A DNA stretch of 47,449 nucleotides from Silicimonas sp. GTDB lineage: Bacteria; Pseudomonadota; Alphaproteobacteria; Rhodobacterales; Rhodobacteraceae. Within the stretch, counting starts at the first letter, position 1. Each line of letters begins with the position of its first letter. The stretch spans positions 1-47,449 of the forward strand of contig JAJEFO010000113.1 of NCBI GenBank assembly GCA_022820365.1, in the 5' to 3' direction. Both the position numbers and the translations under genes were made by a program. Positions 47,137 to 47,449 of this stretch are shown piece after piece. A model generated the notes under the pieces. That model was not told where the DNA came from, searched no databases, and saw nothing but the letters and a program-made list of their open reading frames with translations.

Positions 47137-47449
47137 ATGAACGACATGAGCGGATGCCCGGAGGGCTTTGCAAGGCCGGGGTTCCCCTCGAACCCGGCAC
47201 CGGCCGCCGTTGCCGGGTCTGCGGCGCGAGACGCGAATCCTCGCCCGGCTCCCGAGAACGAACGCCGCTTCGACGGCCTCCGGACGGGCGTGCTGTCCGT
47301 GACGGTGAACCCGGAGTCGATTTCAGGCGACGAGGCCCTGTCGCCGTACTGGAACGCGCGCTGCGCGGAGAGGCAGTCCATGTGGTGGCTGCCGCACCGG
47401 ACCGTGTCACGCGGCGAGGATGCCCGCCAGTCGGGCATGTCGTCGAACT
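47137..47449 (+). CDS. Unidentified protein, N-terminal part (runs off the window)
   Basis: An open frame from the ATG at 47137 continues to the window end without a stop (104 codons). AAGGAGG six bases before the ATG is one of the best ribosome-binding sites in the window, and a promoter-like pair lies upstream. The first 60 residues are Pro/Ala/Arg-rich and probably disordered. A Trp-rich segment follows, SPYWNARCAERQSMWWLP (about 70-87), then HRTVSRGEDA. There is no signal peptide or known domain in the visible part. The longer minus-strand frame across the same bases (46713-47438) lacks a comparable site. The function cannot be stated. Confidence 0.5.
   Translation, partial: MNDMSGCPEGFARPGFPSNPAPAAVAGSAARDANPRPAPENERRFDGLRTGVLSVTVNPESISGDEALSPYWNARCAERQSMWWLPHRTVSRGEDARQSGMSSN

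Noticed and set aside
46713-47438. 241-codon minus-strand open frame at the right edge
   Set aside because: It overlaps the end of the CNNM/CorC gene and the plus-strand edge gene; it has no strong ribosome-binding site and no recognisable domain.

Overview
The window is a GC-rich, gene-dense chromosomal segment of an alphaproteobacterium. The MreB, MreC, YbjN, AroK, AroA and FtsH sequences and the local gene orders (lrp divergent from trxB; mreBCD-mrdA-rodA-ghrA; ruvC-ruvA-ruvB-ybgC-tolQRAB-pal-cpoB-tilS-ftsH; aroK-aroB divergent from xerD) match what I know of Rhodobacterales (Rhodobacter/Roseobacter relatives). This placement is by eye, without a database search. Most of the window is core chromosome. 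I saw no rRNA, tRNA, CRISPR array, insertion sequence or prophage.

Layout. 1-2.6 kb: the 5' part of an NhaA Na+/H+ antiporter, then an arsR-arsP-type pair whose palindromic operator covers the arsR start. 2.6-3.2 kb: a Cys-rich uracil-DNA glycosylase family protein. 3.35-10 kb: a cell-elongation operon on the minus strand, mreB-mreC-mreD-mrdA-rodA, ending in a hydroxypyruvate/glyoxylate reductase whose TTG start overlaps the rodA stop. 10.3-12.8 kb: csaA, proC, ybjN and ubiK. 12.9-15.7 kb: lgt, a MidA-type methyltransferase and pgeF. 15.7-19.4 kb: lrp divergent from trxB, then a fused ATP sulfurylase/APS kinase. 19.4-23.8 kb: aroA (class II motifs), trmB, the metallophosphoesterase pdeM and folD. 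24.3-33.1 kb: ftsH, tilS and a complete Tol-Pal set with ybgC. 33.3-35.5 kb: ruvC-ruvA-ruvB. 35.5-36.1 kb: an intergenic region with a possible small RNA and a DUF1127 gene. 36.3-40.6 kb: an accessory-looking group of choline dehydrogenase, an SDR dehydrogenase and a sulfatase/phosphonate-monoesterase-like hydrolase. 41-47 kb: aroB-aroK divergent from a tiny membrane protein, an uncharacterised exported protein and xerD, then a CNNM/CorC-type protein and a truncated unknown gene at the right edge.

How the genes fit together. Several blocks serve the envelope: lateral wall synthesis (Mre/PBP2/RodA), lipoprotein maturation (Lgt), outer-membrane constriction (Tol-Pal) and membrane proteolysis (FtsH). 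The shikimate pathway appears three times (aroA, aroB, aroK). Sulfate activation sits beside the thioredoxin reductase that can power sulfate reduction.

The window is mostly familiar. The parts least explained by known biology are the RNA-like element upstream of the DUF1127 gene, the overlapping small-TM/exported-unknown/xerD operon, the choline dehydrogenase-SDR-sulfatase group, and the edge gene at 47.1 kb. I did not find a clearly new defence, mobile or biosynthetic system.
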